Positions 17,437 to 26,160 are shown, counted from the first letter of the stretch. The stretch is DNA of 64,000 nt from Antrihabitans spumae (GCF_043944905.1 NZ_JBIMSN010000079.1:1-64000), one strand, 5' to 3'. The notes: a model not told the origin generated them from the sequence alone. Made by a program: numbers and translations.

Positions 17437-17890
17437 TCGGATTCCGCAGATTGTCGAGGGCGAGCCGCCACTCGTCGGGGTAGGGCAGGTGGAACGCCGC
17501 GCTGTCCGGTCCCGCCGCGGTCGTGTAGCGAACCATAAGCAACGGACGCCCGGTCGACTTCCCGAGATGGCGCGGGACCAGCGTGCACTCGGTGATGGTG
17601 GACAGCGGAATATCCAGCGTCACAAGCGAATCCGAATGGTGAAACCAGAGGCGGTTCGGCGATAGCACGAGCGCGCCAAGGCCGTTCACGGCCGCCGCTG
17701 TGTCCGATTCGACGCACATCAAGTCGACGAGCAACTGTTGCCGGACCACCTTCTCCTTGTCGAAGTCCTTCGACATTCGGTACGCGAGAGTCTTGCGGTT
17801 GGGTCGGATCACAAATCTGTGCAGCGCGTAGCCGGAGAAGATCAGGGCGGCGAGCAGGGCGAGCAGCACCAGAATTGCGAGGACAGTCAT
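17426..17890 (-). CDS. Single-span membrane protein, uncharacterised
   Basis: A 154-aa protein with one N-terminal membrane span (residues 3-25) followed by a basic stretch and a soluble β-rich domain facing the cytoplasm (RLWFHHSDSLVTLDIPLSTI, then TLVPRHLGKSTGRPLLMVRY). The pattern is reminiscent of a small PH-like domain, but I cannot assign a family with confidence. ATG 17890 is chosen because the hydrophobic segment starts immediately. It is divergent from the WS/DGAT gene (84 bp apart), so the two could share a control region. Confidence 0.7.
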   Translation of the reverse strand: MTVLAILVLLALLAALIFSGYALHRFVIRPNRKTLAYRMSKDFDKEKVVRQQLLVDLMCVESDTAAAVNGLGALVLSPNRLWFHHSDSLVTLDIPLSTITECTLVPRHLGKSTGRPLLMVRYTTAAGPDSAAFHLPYPDEWRLALDNLRNPISS

Positions 17891-17974
17891 GGCGGCAGGA
17901 TAGCGAGCGCGGGGGACCGAGGCACCGGTACCATGCGGCAACCAACAAACCGCGTCGCATCGGAGGAACCCCGC

Positions 17975-19363
17975 GTGGAGTTCATGCAAGTAACCGACGC
18001 GTCCTATGTCCTCGCGGAATCGAGCGACCACCCGATGCACGTCGGGTTGCTGATGCTGTTCGAACCGCCGAAGGGTGCGGGTTCGGAGTTCGTCGAGGCG
18101 CTCTACGAGCAGATCGTTGCCGACCACGACTTGGCGCCGGAGTTCCGCAAGAAGCCGATGACGGCCATGGGCGGAGTTGTCGGTCCGCTCGCCTGGAGTA
18201 CCGACCTCGACGTCGACATTCGCAAACACGTCCGGCTTATGCGGATCGGTGACCCCGCAGGCATCGACGAACTTCTCGCAGCGGTCTCGGAGTGGCACGG
18301 CACGCTGTTGACCCGCGAGCGGCCACTGTGGGGCGCCTACCTCGTCGATGTGCTTGCAGACGGCCGCTTCGCACTGTTCCTCGAAGTGCACCGCTCACTT
18401 ATGGACGGGGTGAGCGCCGTGCAGTTGGTCCAACTGGTCCAGCGGACGTTGTCGAAGGATCCCACCGACACGACGGTCCGGGCGCCCTGGCATCAGATCG
18501 CTGCTCGCAAACCCGCGCCTGCAGCCCCGCAAGCCCCGCAGCCCACACCGGACACCAGCCTCGGATCGCTGTTGCGGATGGGTAGTAAACGCCTGACCGG
18601 ACTCGCCGAGATGGTCCCTGACTCGGCGCGGGTTGCAGGTCGCGCACTTGCCGACCGCAACCTTGCCGTGCCGTACCGGGCGCCGAAGACGATGTTCAAC
18701 GTTCCGGTCGGCGCGCGACGGGAGTTCGTCACGCGCTCGTTCACGTCGAGCCGCCTCGACGTCGTCCGCAGGTTTTCGCGTTCCGACCTGGACGAGCTTG
18801 TGCTCGCAATGACCGCAGGTGCCGTCAGAAACTATCTGCTCGACCGCAATGCGTTGCCGCAGACGTCGCTGGTCGCCATGGTTCCGGTCGTCAAACGGAC
18901 GCGTGACGCCAACGCGGATGCGAAGGTCGAGACCGTCTTCTGCCAGCTGGGTACGACGACGAAACATCCGGGCGATCGCTTAACTGCGATCAAGTCGTCG
19001 CTCGCGACGGGCAGGAAGATGGCGAGTTCGGTCGGCAAGGCAAGTTCGTTGGTGTCGTCGGTCGCTGCGATGACGCCGAAGATGCTTGCCGGAGTACGCA
19101 CCTCCGCGCCGCCGCCGTTCAATCTCGTGGTGTCGCATGTGACGGGACCGATGGAACGCTTGTACTGGAACGGTGCGCGCCTCGCTGCCCTGCATCCGGC
19201 ATCGGTACTCGACGACGGACTTGCCGTCGCAATCAATGCGACGACTTTGGCAGGCACACTCGATTTCGGCATCGTCGGATGTCCGGACGCCGTACCCGAC
19301 CTCGGTCAGCTTGCGGCGTATCTGGAGTCGGCGCTGTTCGAACTGGAGTCGTTCTACTCCTGA
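17975..19363 (+). CDS. WS/DGAT family O-acyltransferase (triacylglycerol/wax ester synthesis)
   Basis: A 462-aa acyltransferase of the wax synthase/diacylglycerol acyltransferase family abundant in mycolate-containing actinomycetes. The N-terminal pattern (MQVTDASYVLAES, HPMHVGLLMLFEPP) is characteristic. The catalytic motif is VHRSLMDGVS: the first His of HHxxxDG is kept and the second is Arg, an unusual substitution that could lower or alter activity. The later SHVTGPMERLYWNGARL block matches the family's conserved PGP-like segment. GTG 17975 is chosen for the GGAGG site eight bases upstream; ATG 17984 is the alternative. Confidence 0.87.
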   Translation: MEFMQVTDASYVLAESSDHPMHVGLLMLFEPPKGAGSEFVEALYEQIVADHDLAPEFRKKPMTAMGGVVGPLAWSTDLDVDIRKHVRLMRIGDPAGIDELLAAVSEWHGTLLTRERPLWGAYLVDVLADGRFALFLEVHRSLMDGVSAVQLVQLVQRTLSKDPTDTTVRAPWHQIAARKPAPAAPQAPQPTPDTSLGSLLRMGSKRLTGLAEMVPDSARVAGRALADRNLAVPYRAPKTMFNVPVGARREFVTRSFTSSRLDVVRRFSRSDLDELVLAMTAGAVRNYLLDRNALPQTSLVAMVPVVKRTRDANADAKVETVFCQLGTTTKHPGDRLTAIKSSLATGRKMASSVGKASSLVSSVAAMTPKMLAGVRTSAPPPFNLVVSHVTGPMERLYWNGARLAALHPASVLDDGLAVAINATTLAGTLDFGIVGCPDAVPDLGQLAAYLESALFELESFYS

Positions 19364-19779
19364 AGTGGCGAGCATTGATCTGGCGAGAACGGTTCTACCG
19401 CAACCTGATCCGCTGAGGAGTGCCCGCGCAGTCGGTCCAGCTCGCGGCGATCACGTTTGGTCGGCCGCCCGGCGCCGCGGTCGCGTTGCGGGATCGACGC
19501 GAGAACCTCACGGGGCGGTGGTGGCGGACTTCGGTCGATGATGCATTCCGCTGCGATCGGAGCGCCGACCCTCTTGGTCACGATGCGCACCACTTCGACG
19601 ATCCGCTCGGTGCCCGCGACACGCACCCGCACCTCGTCGCCGATTCGTACGGGGTGCGCCGCTTTGACCGAGACACCGTTGACGCGGACGTGGCCGGCGC
19701 GGGCGGCGGTCGCCGCGCTCGACCGCGTTTTGAAAAGCCGCACCGCCCACGTCCAACTGTCCACCCGTGCCGTCGTCAC
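19354..19779 (-). CDS. S4-domain RNA-binding protein (Hsp15-like)
   Basis: A 141-aa protein starting with an S4 RNA-binding domain (VDSWTWAVRLFKTRSSA, AGHVRVNGVSVKAAHPVRIGD). Hsp15 (HslR) recycles 50S subunits that still carry nascent chains after heat shock; the basic C-terminal tail with GRPTKRDRRELDRLRG is typical of the actinobacterial form. Its end overlaps the WS/DGAT stop by 10 bp on the opposite strand. Confidence 0.88.
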   Translation of the reverse strand: MTTARVDSWTWAVRLFKTRSSAATAARAGHVRVNGVSVKAAHPVRIGDEVRVRVAGTERIVEVVRIVTKRVGAPIAAECIIDRSPPPPPREVLASIPQRDRGAGRPTKRDRRELDRLRGHSSADQVAVEPFSPDQCSPLQE

Positions 19780-19788
19780 GAAACCAGG

Positions 19789-21396
19789 TTAGGCGACCTC
19801 GTCCTGCACGACCTCGGGTGGCGTCTTGGCCGACGGCAACAGTGCGTATGCAGCACACACGATCGCGAACAACACGTAACCGAGCGCGACAGTCGGGTTG
19901 GCGGCCCACGCGACGGATTCACCGTGGATCAGTCCGATGAACGAGAGGACGGCACCGACCGCGGCAGCGATCGCCGCGTACACGAGCTTCTTGTCGAGGA
20001 TGAAGGTGACGATGGTGCCGAGAACCAGTCCAGTGAGCACCGCACCTTCGCCGAGTGTCTTCAAGCCGTCGTAGACGACTCCGGCGTTGCCGAGCGCTTC
20101 GCTGCCGACCTTGTCAGCCGTCGTGCCCGCTGCGGCAAGTGCATTGTCGACCAATCCGCTCGCCCATTGCGCGAGGTTCGGTAGGAGTGCCGCGACCACT
20201 GCGACAGCATGCAGTTTCGGTACGGCTTGGAAGGCCTGGGCGCCGATCAGCAGACCGATGTAGAGCAGAATCGGGACGATCGCTGGGATGGGCAGAATCG
20301 TCGCGAGTACGCCGAAAAGCCCTAGGAAGCAGAACAATCCGATGACAGAGCCGCTGGCGAGCGAGTAGCCGATCCGACCGCCCGCGTCCTTCCAGCCGGG
20401 GTGCCCGATGTAGACGGCAGGCGGAAACGGCGAACCGAACGCAGCACCGACGACCGCGCCGGCTCCGTCGGCGAGCAGGACACTGCGCAGGTTGTAGTCG
20501 TCACCTGCTGCTGCGGCACTCTCCACGTTGCTCATCGCTTCGGTGAAGTTGTAGATTCCCAACGGGATTGCGGTTCCTAGCAGTGGCGCAAGGTCACCGA
20601 GGCCGGAGAAGAGCATGTCGAGGCGCAGGTCGGGGAGCCCGATCGCGATGTCACGCACTGCCGCGGACACATCGGGAGCGGACATGTAGCCGCCGATCCA
20701 CCCGATCGCCGTGCCGATCAGCAATGCGGCCAAGCCGACCGGAATATTGCCTGGCAGCTTCACATTCGTGAAGAAGCCGATCAGGATGATCGCGAGTACA
20801 GCGAGACCGATCCAGGCGACTTCCCACATCTGCGCTGCCGGTCGCATCGAGATGAAGGTGATCGAGATTCCTGCGAGCGTGCCGAGCATTGCGGCGCGCG
20901 GGGTGAGCTTGCGAATGTAGGGACCGACGAATGCGCCGATCATCACGATGACGCCGATCATAAACGCCCATGCCAGCCCGGCCTGCCACGCCGCGGTGGG
21001 GTCGTTCGTCGCCAGATACACCGGCAGCATGACGACGAAGACGACGATGAACATGTGCGGAACGCTTGGTCCGTACGGTAATGCCGTTACGTCGGTGCGG
21101 TTTTCGCGCTTGGCAAGTCTGCGGGCAAGCAGCGTGTAGTAGAGGTTGCCGAGTATCAATGCGATACCGAGCGCGGGTAGGACCGTGCCGAACACGTCGT
21201 CGCCGGGAAGTTTCACAACTCCGGTCATCAGCACCGTCAGCGTCAGGACGTTGACGAGGATGTTGAAGCCGAGGCCGAAGAAGGCGTTGGTGTCGCCGCG
21301 CGTCCACCACGGCAGCGCCTTGACGGATGCCGGCGGTAGGGTCGGCGGCGTTGTGTCGGAGGGAGATTCGGACGAGGTGTCTACATCTGTACTCAT
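19789..21396 (-). CDS. NCS2/AzgA-like xanthine-uracil permease family transporter
   Basis: A 535-aa integral membrane protein with 12 or more hydrophobic segments and the general outline of nucleobase permeases (NAFFGLGFNILVNVLTLTVL near the start; DVTALPYGPSVP; then NFTEAMSNVESAAAAGDD). The regions that carry substrate-binding Glu/Gln in true uracil or purine permeases are different here (FGSPFPPAVYIGHPGW), so a non-nucleobase substrate is likely. It is the last gene of an operon with a biuret-hydrolase-like and an allophanate-hydrolase-like gene (12-bp gap), so uptake of biuret or a related urea derivative is the simplest reading, though inferred from context. Confidence 0.8.
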   Translation of the reverse strand: MSTDVDTSSESPSDTTPPTLPPASVKALPWWTRGDTNAFFGLGFNILVNVLTLTVLMTGVVKLPGDDVFGTVLPALGIALILGNLYYTLLARRLAKRENRTDVTALPYGPSVPHMFIVVFVVMLPVYLATNDPTAAWQAGLAWAFMIGVIVMIGAFVGPYIRKLTPRAAMLGTLAGISITFISMRPAAQMWEVAWIGLAVLAIILIGFFTNVKLPGNIPVGLAALLIGTAIGWIGGYMSAPDVSAAVRDIAIGLPDLRLDMLFSGLGDLAPLLGTAIPLGIYNFTEAMSNVESAAAAGDDYNLRSVLLADGAGAVVGAAFGSPFPPAVYIGHPGWKDAGGRIGYSLASGSVIGLFCFLGLFGVLATILPIPAIVPILLYIGLLIGAQAFQAVPKLHAVAVVAALLPNLAQWASGLVDNALAAAGTTADKVGSEALGNAGVVYDGLKTLGEGAVLTGLVLGTIVTFILDKKLVYAAIAAAVGAVLSFIGLIHGESVAWAANPTVALGYVLFAIVCAAYALLPSAKTPPEVVQDEVA

Positions 21397-21408
21397 GGCG
21401 GAATCCCT

Positions 21409-22122
21409 TCAGCTGGCTTGGCGGGTAGACGATGCGGAAAACTCTTCGAGCGCGGCAAGTGCCGGTATCACAGCGGACGTGTCGGCGACCCACCCGAAGA
21501 TGCCGCCCTGCGCGCTGATCATCTCCAGACCGATCTTCTGAAAGTCCGGGAAATACGAACCGACGCAATCGGATACGACAAGGCACTCGTAACCTCTGTC
21601 GTTCGCCTCACGCACCGTTGTGTGCACACATACCTCGGTGGTGACTCCGGTGACCAGAAGTTGGGTGATGCCCTCGGCGACAAGCACATCCTGCAGAGAC
21701 GTCGCGTAGAACGCGCCCTTGCCCGGCTTGTCTATGACGACCTCACCGTCGATCGGAGCGAGTTCGTCGACGATGTCGTGGCCGTACTCGCCGCGAATCA
21801 GGATGCGCCCGAATGCACCGGGGTCGCCGATCCGCTGTGACGGGTTCCCGCGCGCGAGTTTCGCAGGAGGGCAGTCGGAAAGGTCGGGTTCGTGGCCCTC
21901 GCGGGTGTGCACAACCAGGATGCCTGCCGCCCGTGCCGCGGCGAGGAGGTCGGTCAGCGGACCGACTACCTGTTGCAGCAACGCGACGTCGTTGCCGAGG
22001 CTTTCGCCGAAACCGCCGGGCAGCAGGAAGTCTCGCTGCATGTCGATGACGATCAGTGCGGTCGCACCCGGGGTGAGGGGGAACGGTGACGGGCGCGCGG
22101 ACGAGACGGTAGGGGTATTCAC
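21409..22122 (-). CDS. Biuret-hydrolase-like cysteine hydrolase (isochorismatase fold)
   Basis: A 237-aa isochorismatase-like amidohydrolase. The catalytic triad is visible as Asp27 (VIDMQRDF), Lys132 (IDKPGKGAF) and Cys165 (TTEVCVHTT). The sequence follows the biuret hydrolase (BiuH) subgroup through HTREGHEPDL, GDPGAFGRILIRGE, REANDRGYEC and AQGGIFG, whose Gln205 matches a substrate-contact Gln I recall for BiuH. BiuH converts biuret to allophanate and ammonia; triuret hydrolase and ureidoacrylate hydrolase are close relatives. Its start overlaps the stop of the upstream allophanate-hydrolase-like amidase by four bases, and that enzyme could consume its product. The substrate is a strong inference from motifs plus operon. 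Confidence 0.82.
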   Translation of the reverse strand: MNTPTVSSARPSPFPLTPGATALIVIDMQRDFLLPGGFGESLGNDVALLQQVVGPLTDLLAAARAAGILVVHTREGHEPDLSDCPPAKLARGNPSQRIGDPGAFGRILIRGEYGHDIVDELAPIDGEVVIDKPGKGAFYATSLQDVLVAEGITQLLVTGVTTEVCVHTTVREANDRGYECLVVSDCVGSYFPDFQKIGLEMISAQGGIFGWVADTSAVIPALAALEEFSASSTRQAS

Positions 22123-23549
22123 AGTTGCTCCTCTAGCATGTAGGTGGATTGCGAAAGTGGCTCGTGGGCAGGCTCATCGGAGTGACTGCGCGGCTCGTCG
22201 AGCAGTTGTGCGGCAACCTGCAGCACCGTGTCGTCGGACAGGGCGGGGCCGAGCACCATCACGCTCAAGGGCCTGCCGTCGGCCGTGAGTCCCATCGGCA
22301 CAGCCACACCGACGAGATCGAGCAGGTTTCCGAAATGCGTGTAGTACCCGAGTACGGTGTTGCATTCGATCGGCCGGGCAAGGACTTCGTCGACGGTGAA
22401 GGTGGTTCCGATCGTGGGCAGGATCAGAACGTCCATGTCGCGCCACCCGCGCCCGACCTCGGCTCGTAGTTCCTGCAGTCGTTGCTGGGCTCGGAATGCG
22501 TCTACAGCCGTGTACTTTTCGCCGCTGCGCAGGATGTCGCGAACGACGGGACGGATCGAATCCGGTTGTGCGGCAAGGAAGTCGGCGAACTCGACGAGGC
22601 GTTCGGCGACCCATGACCCCTGGTAGAGGAGCGCGCCCGCATCGAGAAAGGGTCCGAGGCCGACTGCGACCGTCGTCGCCGCGCTGCGCAGAATCTTCTT
22701 GCGAATCGCGAAATGGGCTGCCGCCATGGACTCGTCGCCGAAGAATTCGAGATCGGTCGCGTCGGGGAGGCCGATCCGAATCGGTTTGCCGCCGTAGAAG
22801 GGTCCGCGTGGTCGACTCCACGAATCGTTGTCGTCGAGTCCGGCAAGTACGTCGAAGGTGCGGTCGACGTCTTCGATGCAGCCCGCCATCACGGTGATGC
22901 AGTCCAGCGACTTGCAGGCCGGAACCAAGCCGACGGTGCTGATCACGCCGCGCGACGGTTTGAAGCCGACCACGCCGTTGAGCGCGGCAGGTACTCGACC
23001 GGATCCGGCGGTGTCGGTTGCGACGCAGAACGGGACCTGACCGAGCGCGACGGCGAGTGCCGAGCCCGAACTCGAACCACCGGAAATCATGTTGTCGCCG
23101 AACACACTTCGCGGAATCGGGTACGGGGTCCGCGTGCCGTTGAGCCCGGTCGCGAACTGATCGAGACTGGTCTTTCCGACGTACAGCGCGCCCGCTGCCA
23201 GCAGTCGCGCCACCGCAGGTGCCGTCTCTTCGGCCGTGTAGGCGAAGTCGGGGCAGGCGAGCGTGGTCGGCACACCTGCTACGTCGATGCTGTCTTTCAC
23301 TCCGAAGGGCACACCGTAGAGCGGGAGGGCCCGCGCGCCGGGTCGTGCCTCGATTTCACGCGCCGCAGCGAGCAGTCGATCGCGGGGGACCACCGATATC
23401 CAGGTGCCGTCGTCGCCGCGCGCTTCGATCGCGTCGGCGACCCGCATTGCGGTCTTGACGGGCGAGCCCGAGCCGCTCGCGTGCGAGTCCACGATCTCCG
23501 CGACCGACGGACCGAGCGCAGGTCCAGTTCCGCTTGCAGAAAATGTCAT
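22119..23549 (-). CDS. Allophanate-hydrolase-like amidase (AtzF amidase domain only)
   Basis: A 476-aa amidase-signature enzyme. The Ser-cisSer-Lys triad is seen as Lys85 (GVPFGVKDSIDVAG), the SS of SGGSSSGSA and Ser183 (TDTAGSGRVPA). The surrounding text (CPDFAYTAEETA, GKTSLDQFATGLNGTR, PACKSLDCITVMAG) is typical of AtzF and the amidase part of DUR1,2, which hydrolyse allophanate to ammonia and CO2. Full-length AtzF is about 600 aa with a C-terminal domain that handles the carboxycarbamate; that domain is absent here. The gene lies 57 bp after the GntR regulator and overlaps the biuret-hydrolase-like gene, so all four form one transcription unit. A related ureido-acid amidase remains possible. 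Confidence 0.85.
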   Translation of the reverse strand: MTFSASGTGPALGPSVAEIVDSHASGSGSPVKTAMRVADAIEARGDDGTWISVVPRDRLLAAAREIEARPGARALPLYGVPFGVKDSIDVAGVPTTLACPDFAYTAEETAPAVARLLAAGALYVGKTSLDQFATGLNGTRTPYPIPRSVFGDNMISGGSSSGSALAVALGQVPFCVATDTAGSGRVPAALNGVVGFKPSRGVISTVGLVPACKSLDCITVMAGCIEDVDRTFDVLAGLDDNDSWSRPRGPFYGGKPIRIGLPDATDLEFFGDESMAAAHFAIRKKILRSAATTVAVGLGPFLDAGALLYQGSWVAERLVEFADFLAAQPDSIRPVVRDILRSGEKYTAVDAFRAQQRLQELRAEVGRGWRDMDVLILPTIGTTFTVDEVLARPIECNTVLGYYTHFGNLLDLVGVAVPMGLTADGRPLSVMVLGPALSDDTVLQVAAQLLDEPRSHSDEPAHEPLSQSTYMLEEQL

Positions 23550-23556
23550 GCTGTCG

Positions 23557-23567
23557 ATTGTCGACAG
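23557..23567. promoter_or_regulatory. Candidate GntR operator upstream of the amidase gene
   Basis: attgtcgacag centres on the palindrome tgtcgaca, 7 bp before the amidase ATG. The identical 11-mer occurs at the start of the GntR gene (24274-24284). GT-centre-AC symmetry is what FadR-subfamily regulators recognise. Confidence 0.55.
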
Positions 23568-23606
23568 AATGCGTGGCGTCCCTGGAACGCTTACGTGTCG
23601 ATTGTG

Positions 23607-24275
23607 TTATCCGAGCTCGAGGTAGGACAACTCGCCGTGGTGTTCGACGGCAGCGACGGCACGGTCGACGTCGTTGGCTTCGAGTGCCTCGAGTATCGCG
23701 AGGTGTCTGCGGATGCCGTCCTGTGGATCGTGCTGTCGTGCTTCCTCGCGCAAATTGATGGCCATCGGAAGCTGCAGCTTCAGCAGCACAGGCTCGAGTG
23801 CGATCTCCAGCTGCCGATTGTCGGCCAGGCCGACGACCGCGGCGTGAAAACGTCGATGCGCGTCGTCCTTCGCCAGCTCGTCGCCGTGTTCGCCGTGGTG
23901 TTCCATCTCCGCGAGGGCAGTCCGGATGCGCGCGAGGGGATCGACCTCGGCGTCCTGCGGCAGTGGTAGCGCCTTTTCGATCGCGTACCGCTCCAACAGG
24001 TGCCTGAGGTCGTAGAGCTGCAGGATGTCGGTCGGCGACCAGGTTGCAACCCGTGATCCGCGCCGGGGGAGATGCTCGACCAGACCCTGCTGACCGAGCA
24101 GTCGCAAGGCTTCGCGCAGCGGTGCTCGGCTGATGCCCAACCTGCCACACAGCTGCTCTTCGATGATGCGCTCGCCGGGCTCGAGGGCGCCGCTGAGAAT
24201 CTCGTCGCGGACCCGCATTGCTGCGAGTTCGACGAGACTCATCGGGAGCGACTCGCGTGATTCCGGTATGGCCAT
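23607..24275 (-). CDS. GntR/FadR-family regulator (FCD domain) of the amidase operon
   Basis: A 222-aa regulator: an N-terminal GntR winged helix (residues 12-75; VRDEILSGALEPGERIIEEQ, then RLGISRAPLREALRLLGQQG) and a C-terminal FCD ligand-binding domain with the metal-site Asp/His positions (DDAHRRFHAAVV, RRHLAILEAL, VEHHGEL). It is the first gene of the four-gene operon and probably senses an intermediate such as biuret or allophanate. The same 11-bp palindromic site overlaps its own start and precedes the amidase gene, which suggests autoregulation. ATG 24275 is used; ATG 24242 is an alternative. Confidence 0.9.
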   Translation of the reverse strand: MAIPESRESLPMSLVELAAMRVRDEILSGALEPGERIIEEQLCGRLGISRAPLREALRLLGQQGLVEHLPRRGSRVATWSPTDILQLYDLRHLLERYAIEKALPLPQDAEVDPLARIRTALAEMEHHGEHGDELAKDDAHRRFHAAVVGLADNRQLEIALEPVLLKLQLPMAINLREEARQHDPQDGIRRHLAILEALEANDVDRAVAAVEHHGELSYLELG

Positions 24276-24284
24276 TGTCGACAG
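24274..24284. promoter_or_regulatory. Candidate GntR autoregulatory operator
   Basis: attgtcgacag, identical to 23557-23567, overlaps the GntR start codon; a regulator bound here would block its own transcription start if the gene is leaderless. Confidence 0.5.
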
Positions 24285-24341
24285 TCTACGAAAATTCTGT
24301 CGGTGCGCTCGGTATGGCCGGGCCGCGCCGACTCCCGCGAG

Positions 24342-24347
24342 TAGGCT
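24342..24347 (+). promoter_or_regulatory. -10 box of the VOC gene
   Basis: TAGGCT (TANNNT) ends 6 nt before ATG 24354 and there is no ribosome site, consistent with a leaderless transcript. Confidence 0.5.
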
Positions 24348-24353
24348 CGGCCG

Positions 24354-24722
24354 ATGCTCGGACGCATCGACGAAGTGGTCTTCGATTGCACGGAGCCGTT
24401 GCTCCTTGCCACCTTCTGGTCGACCGTGCTCGGCGGTGATCCGGTGCGGCGCAGCGACTCCTGGGCCTACGTCGATCCGCCGGGGTGGACCAGGTTGGCT
24501 TTCCAGCGGGTGCCCGAAGCCAAAGCGGTGAAGAACAGGGTCCACCTGGACGTCCTTGTCGACGACATCGGCGTGGCTACCTCAGCTGCAATAACTATGG
24601 GCGCCGTCGCGGTCGGCGGGGTCGTGTCCGACACGGCGGGCAGCTTTCAGGTGCTGCTCGACCCCGAAGGTAACGAGTGGTGCGTCGTCCGTCCGCCGGA
24701 CCCGGGTCTGCAGGCGAGCTAG
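24354..24722 (+). CDS. VOC (glyoxalase/bleomycin resistance) family protein
   Basis: A 122-aa protein with the paired βαβββ modules of the vicinal-oxygen-chelate fold (LATFWSTVLGG; WAYVDPPGWTRLAFQRVPEA; VHLDVLVDDI; VLLDPEGNEWCVVRPP, the typical C-terminal VOC signature). Members include dioxygenases, isomerases and antibiotic-binding proteins; no specific activity can be assigned. Its last 141 bases overlap the 3' end of the opposite-strand acyltransferase gene, an unusually deep tail-to-tail overlap. Confidence 0.82.
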   Translation: MLGRIDEVVFDCTEPLLLATFWSTVLGGDPVRRSDSWAYVDPPGWTRLAFQRVPEAKAVKNRVHLDVLVDDIGVATSAAITMGAVAVGGVVSDTAGSFQVLLDPEGNEWCVVRPPDPGLQAS

Positions 24723-26024
24723 GAGTAGGAATGCGGCCGCGGCGCCCGTGCACCACACGCCAGGGCCTGCGAGTCCCCATTTGGCAGCAAGCAGATTGGC
24801 GAGACCTGCGCAGATCACGACGGCGCCGACCACGATATTGCGGACGCCACCGACCTCGGCGACCGCGTCGTCCCACCGATCGATCGGCCGGTTCTCCAGC
24901 GGCTGCAGCAGCACGAACAGCGCAGCGGTCGTCGCAGCGAACGTCACGAGTTGGGCGAGGACCAGCGTGCCGAATCCCGGCTGCGTCGGCGTCGAACGGT
25001 CATGTCCGAGAACGTGACTGACCGCGCTCACTATCAAGAGCGCGGGCATGTGCCAGAGGTAGAGCGTCATGGCGCCCCGGTTGCCGATCGCAACGAACCA
25101 CCACAATCGAGCGTGCCGCATGGCGCGTGCGCACCACGGTGCCGCGACGACGAACAGACACGACAGCACGATGGTGTGCCCGGCGAGCAGTAGCGACGGG
25201 GGCGTCATGTTCGACAGTTGCTGACCTGGAATCGTCACCAGGCTTACGTCGTAGGGTCCGGCGGTCACGAGCACGACGTCGAAACCGAGTGCAGCAGTGG
25301 CGATCCGCAGTGCCCAACGGCGGGCCAGTAGTCCGCGAACGTAGCCGACACCGAGCGCCGCCGGGATGAGCCACACGAGAATATTGACGTAGCCGATCAT
25401 CATCGGGCCACCGTTGAGCCGAACCGCGTCGATCAGTGCTGCTCCGCCGACGAGGCCGCCGACAACGAAGCCGAGCTGACTTGCGCGGGTAATGCGAGCC
25501 AGTGCCGGAACGAACGCGAGAACTACGACGTAAATGCCGATGAACCAGAGCAATTGGATGCTCAACCCCGCGACCGCGTTGTGTACATACTGTGGGACAA
25601 CAGGTTTCGCGGCGATCAACATGACGATCCACGCGGCAACGTAGAAGAAGACAGGTCGGTAGAGTCGCTGCGCGCGTCGCATGAGCCACGCGCCCCAGCC
25701 GGCACCGCGTCGCCACCCGAGTGCACCTGCGGCGGCGCCCGCGAAAAAGAACAGCGGAAGCACCTGCAGCAGCCACGTCGATGCTTGGAGCGCAAAGGAT
25801 TCGCTCAACAGATTGCCGAAGATCAGGCTGTCCGGACCCACCGTCACACGCAGCATGATGCCGTGTCCGGCAATCACAACGACCAACGAAAACAAGCGAA
25901 CGAAATCGAGCGACCGATCGCGTTGCGGCGGCGTGTTCGCCTCGACTTCCGCTGTACTCGGAAAGGGGGAGCGGATCGTCCTCGACTCGAAAATTGGCAT
26001 GTCAACGACAGTGCCTTCACACAC
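24582..26024 (-). CDS. Membrane acyltransferase (acyltransferase-3 family)
   Basis: A 480-aa polytopic protein of the acyltransferase-3 type, which O-acylates cell-surface sugars or lipids. The family start is seen as RDRSLDFVRLFSLVVVIAGH, with the catalytic-type His near the end of the first span, and about ten further spans. Near the C-terminus, FVAIGNRGAMTLYLWHMPAL is the conserved late motif. The final 47 residues are encoded antisense to the VOC gene and look unconserved, so the functional protein may end earlier. ATG 26000 (MPIFES) is an alternative start. The substrate is unknown. Confidence 0.82.
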   Translation of the reverse strand: MCEGTVVDMPIFESRTIRSPFPSTAEVEANTPPQRDRSLDFVRLFSLVVVIAGHGIMLRVTVGPDSLIFGNLLSESFALQASTWLLQVLPLFFFAGAAAGALGWRRGAGWGAWLMRRAQRLYRPVFFYVAAWIVMLIAAKPVVPQYVHNAVAGLSIQLLWFIGIYVVVLAFVPALARITRASQLGFVVGGLVGGAALIDAVRLNGGPMMIGYVNILVWLIPAALGVGYVRGLLARRWALRIATAALGFDVVLVTAGPYDVSLVTIPGQQLSNMTPPSLLLAGHTIVLSCLFVVAAPWCARAMRHARLWWFVAIGNRGAMTLYLWHMPALLIVSAVSHVLGHDRSTPTQPGFGTLVLAQLVTFAATTAALFVLLQPLENRPIDRWDDAVAEVGGVRNIVVGAVVICAGLANLLAAKWGLAGPGVWCTGAAAAFLLLARLQTRVRRTDDAPLVTFGVEQHLKAARRVGHDPADRDGAHSYCS

Positions 26025-26160
26025 ATCGGCGTTGGAGAGGAGAACTACTCATCGAGCGTGAGTATTCGAGTCACCTGTCGCGTACGCACATTTGCGCGGC
26101 GAACCGCAGGTATCGTAGGTCCGTTGCTCGCAAGGATGCGATGGCGAAGGGGACCTGCAG

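Noticed and set aside
22713..23969. 418-codon open frame antisense to the amidase and GntR genes
   Set aside because: Runs across an intergenic gap and two convincing genes; no motif.
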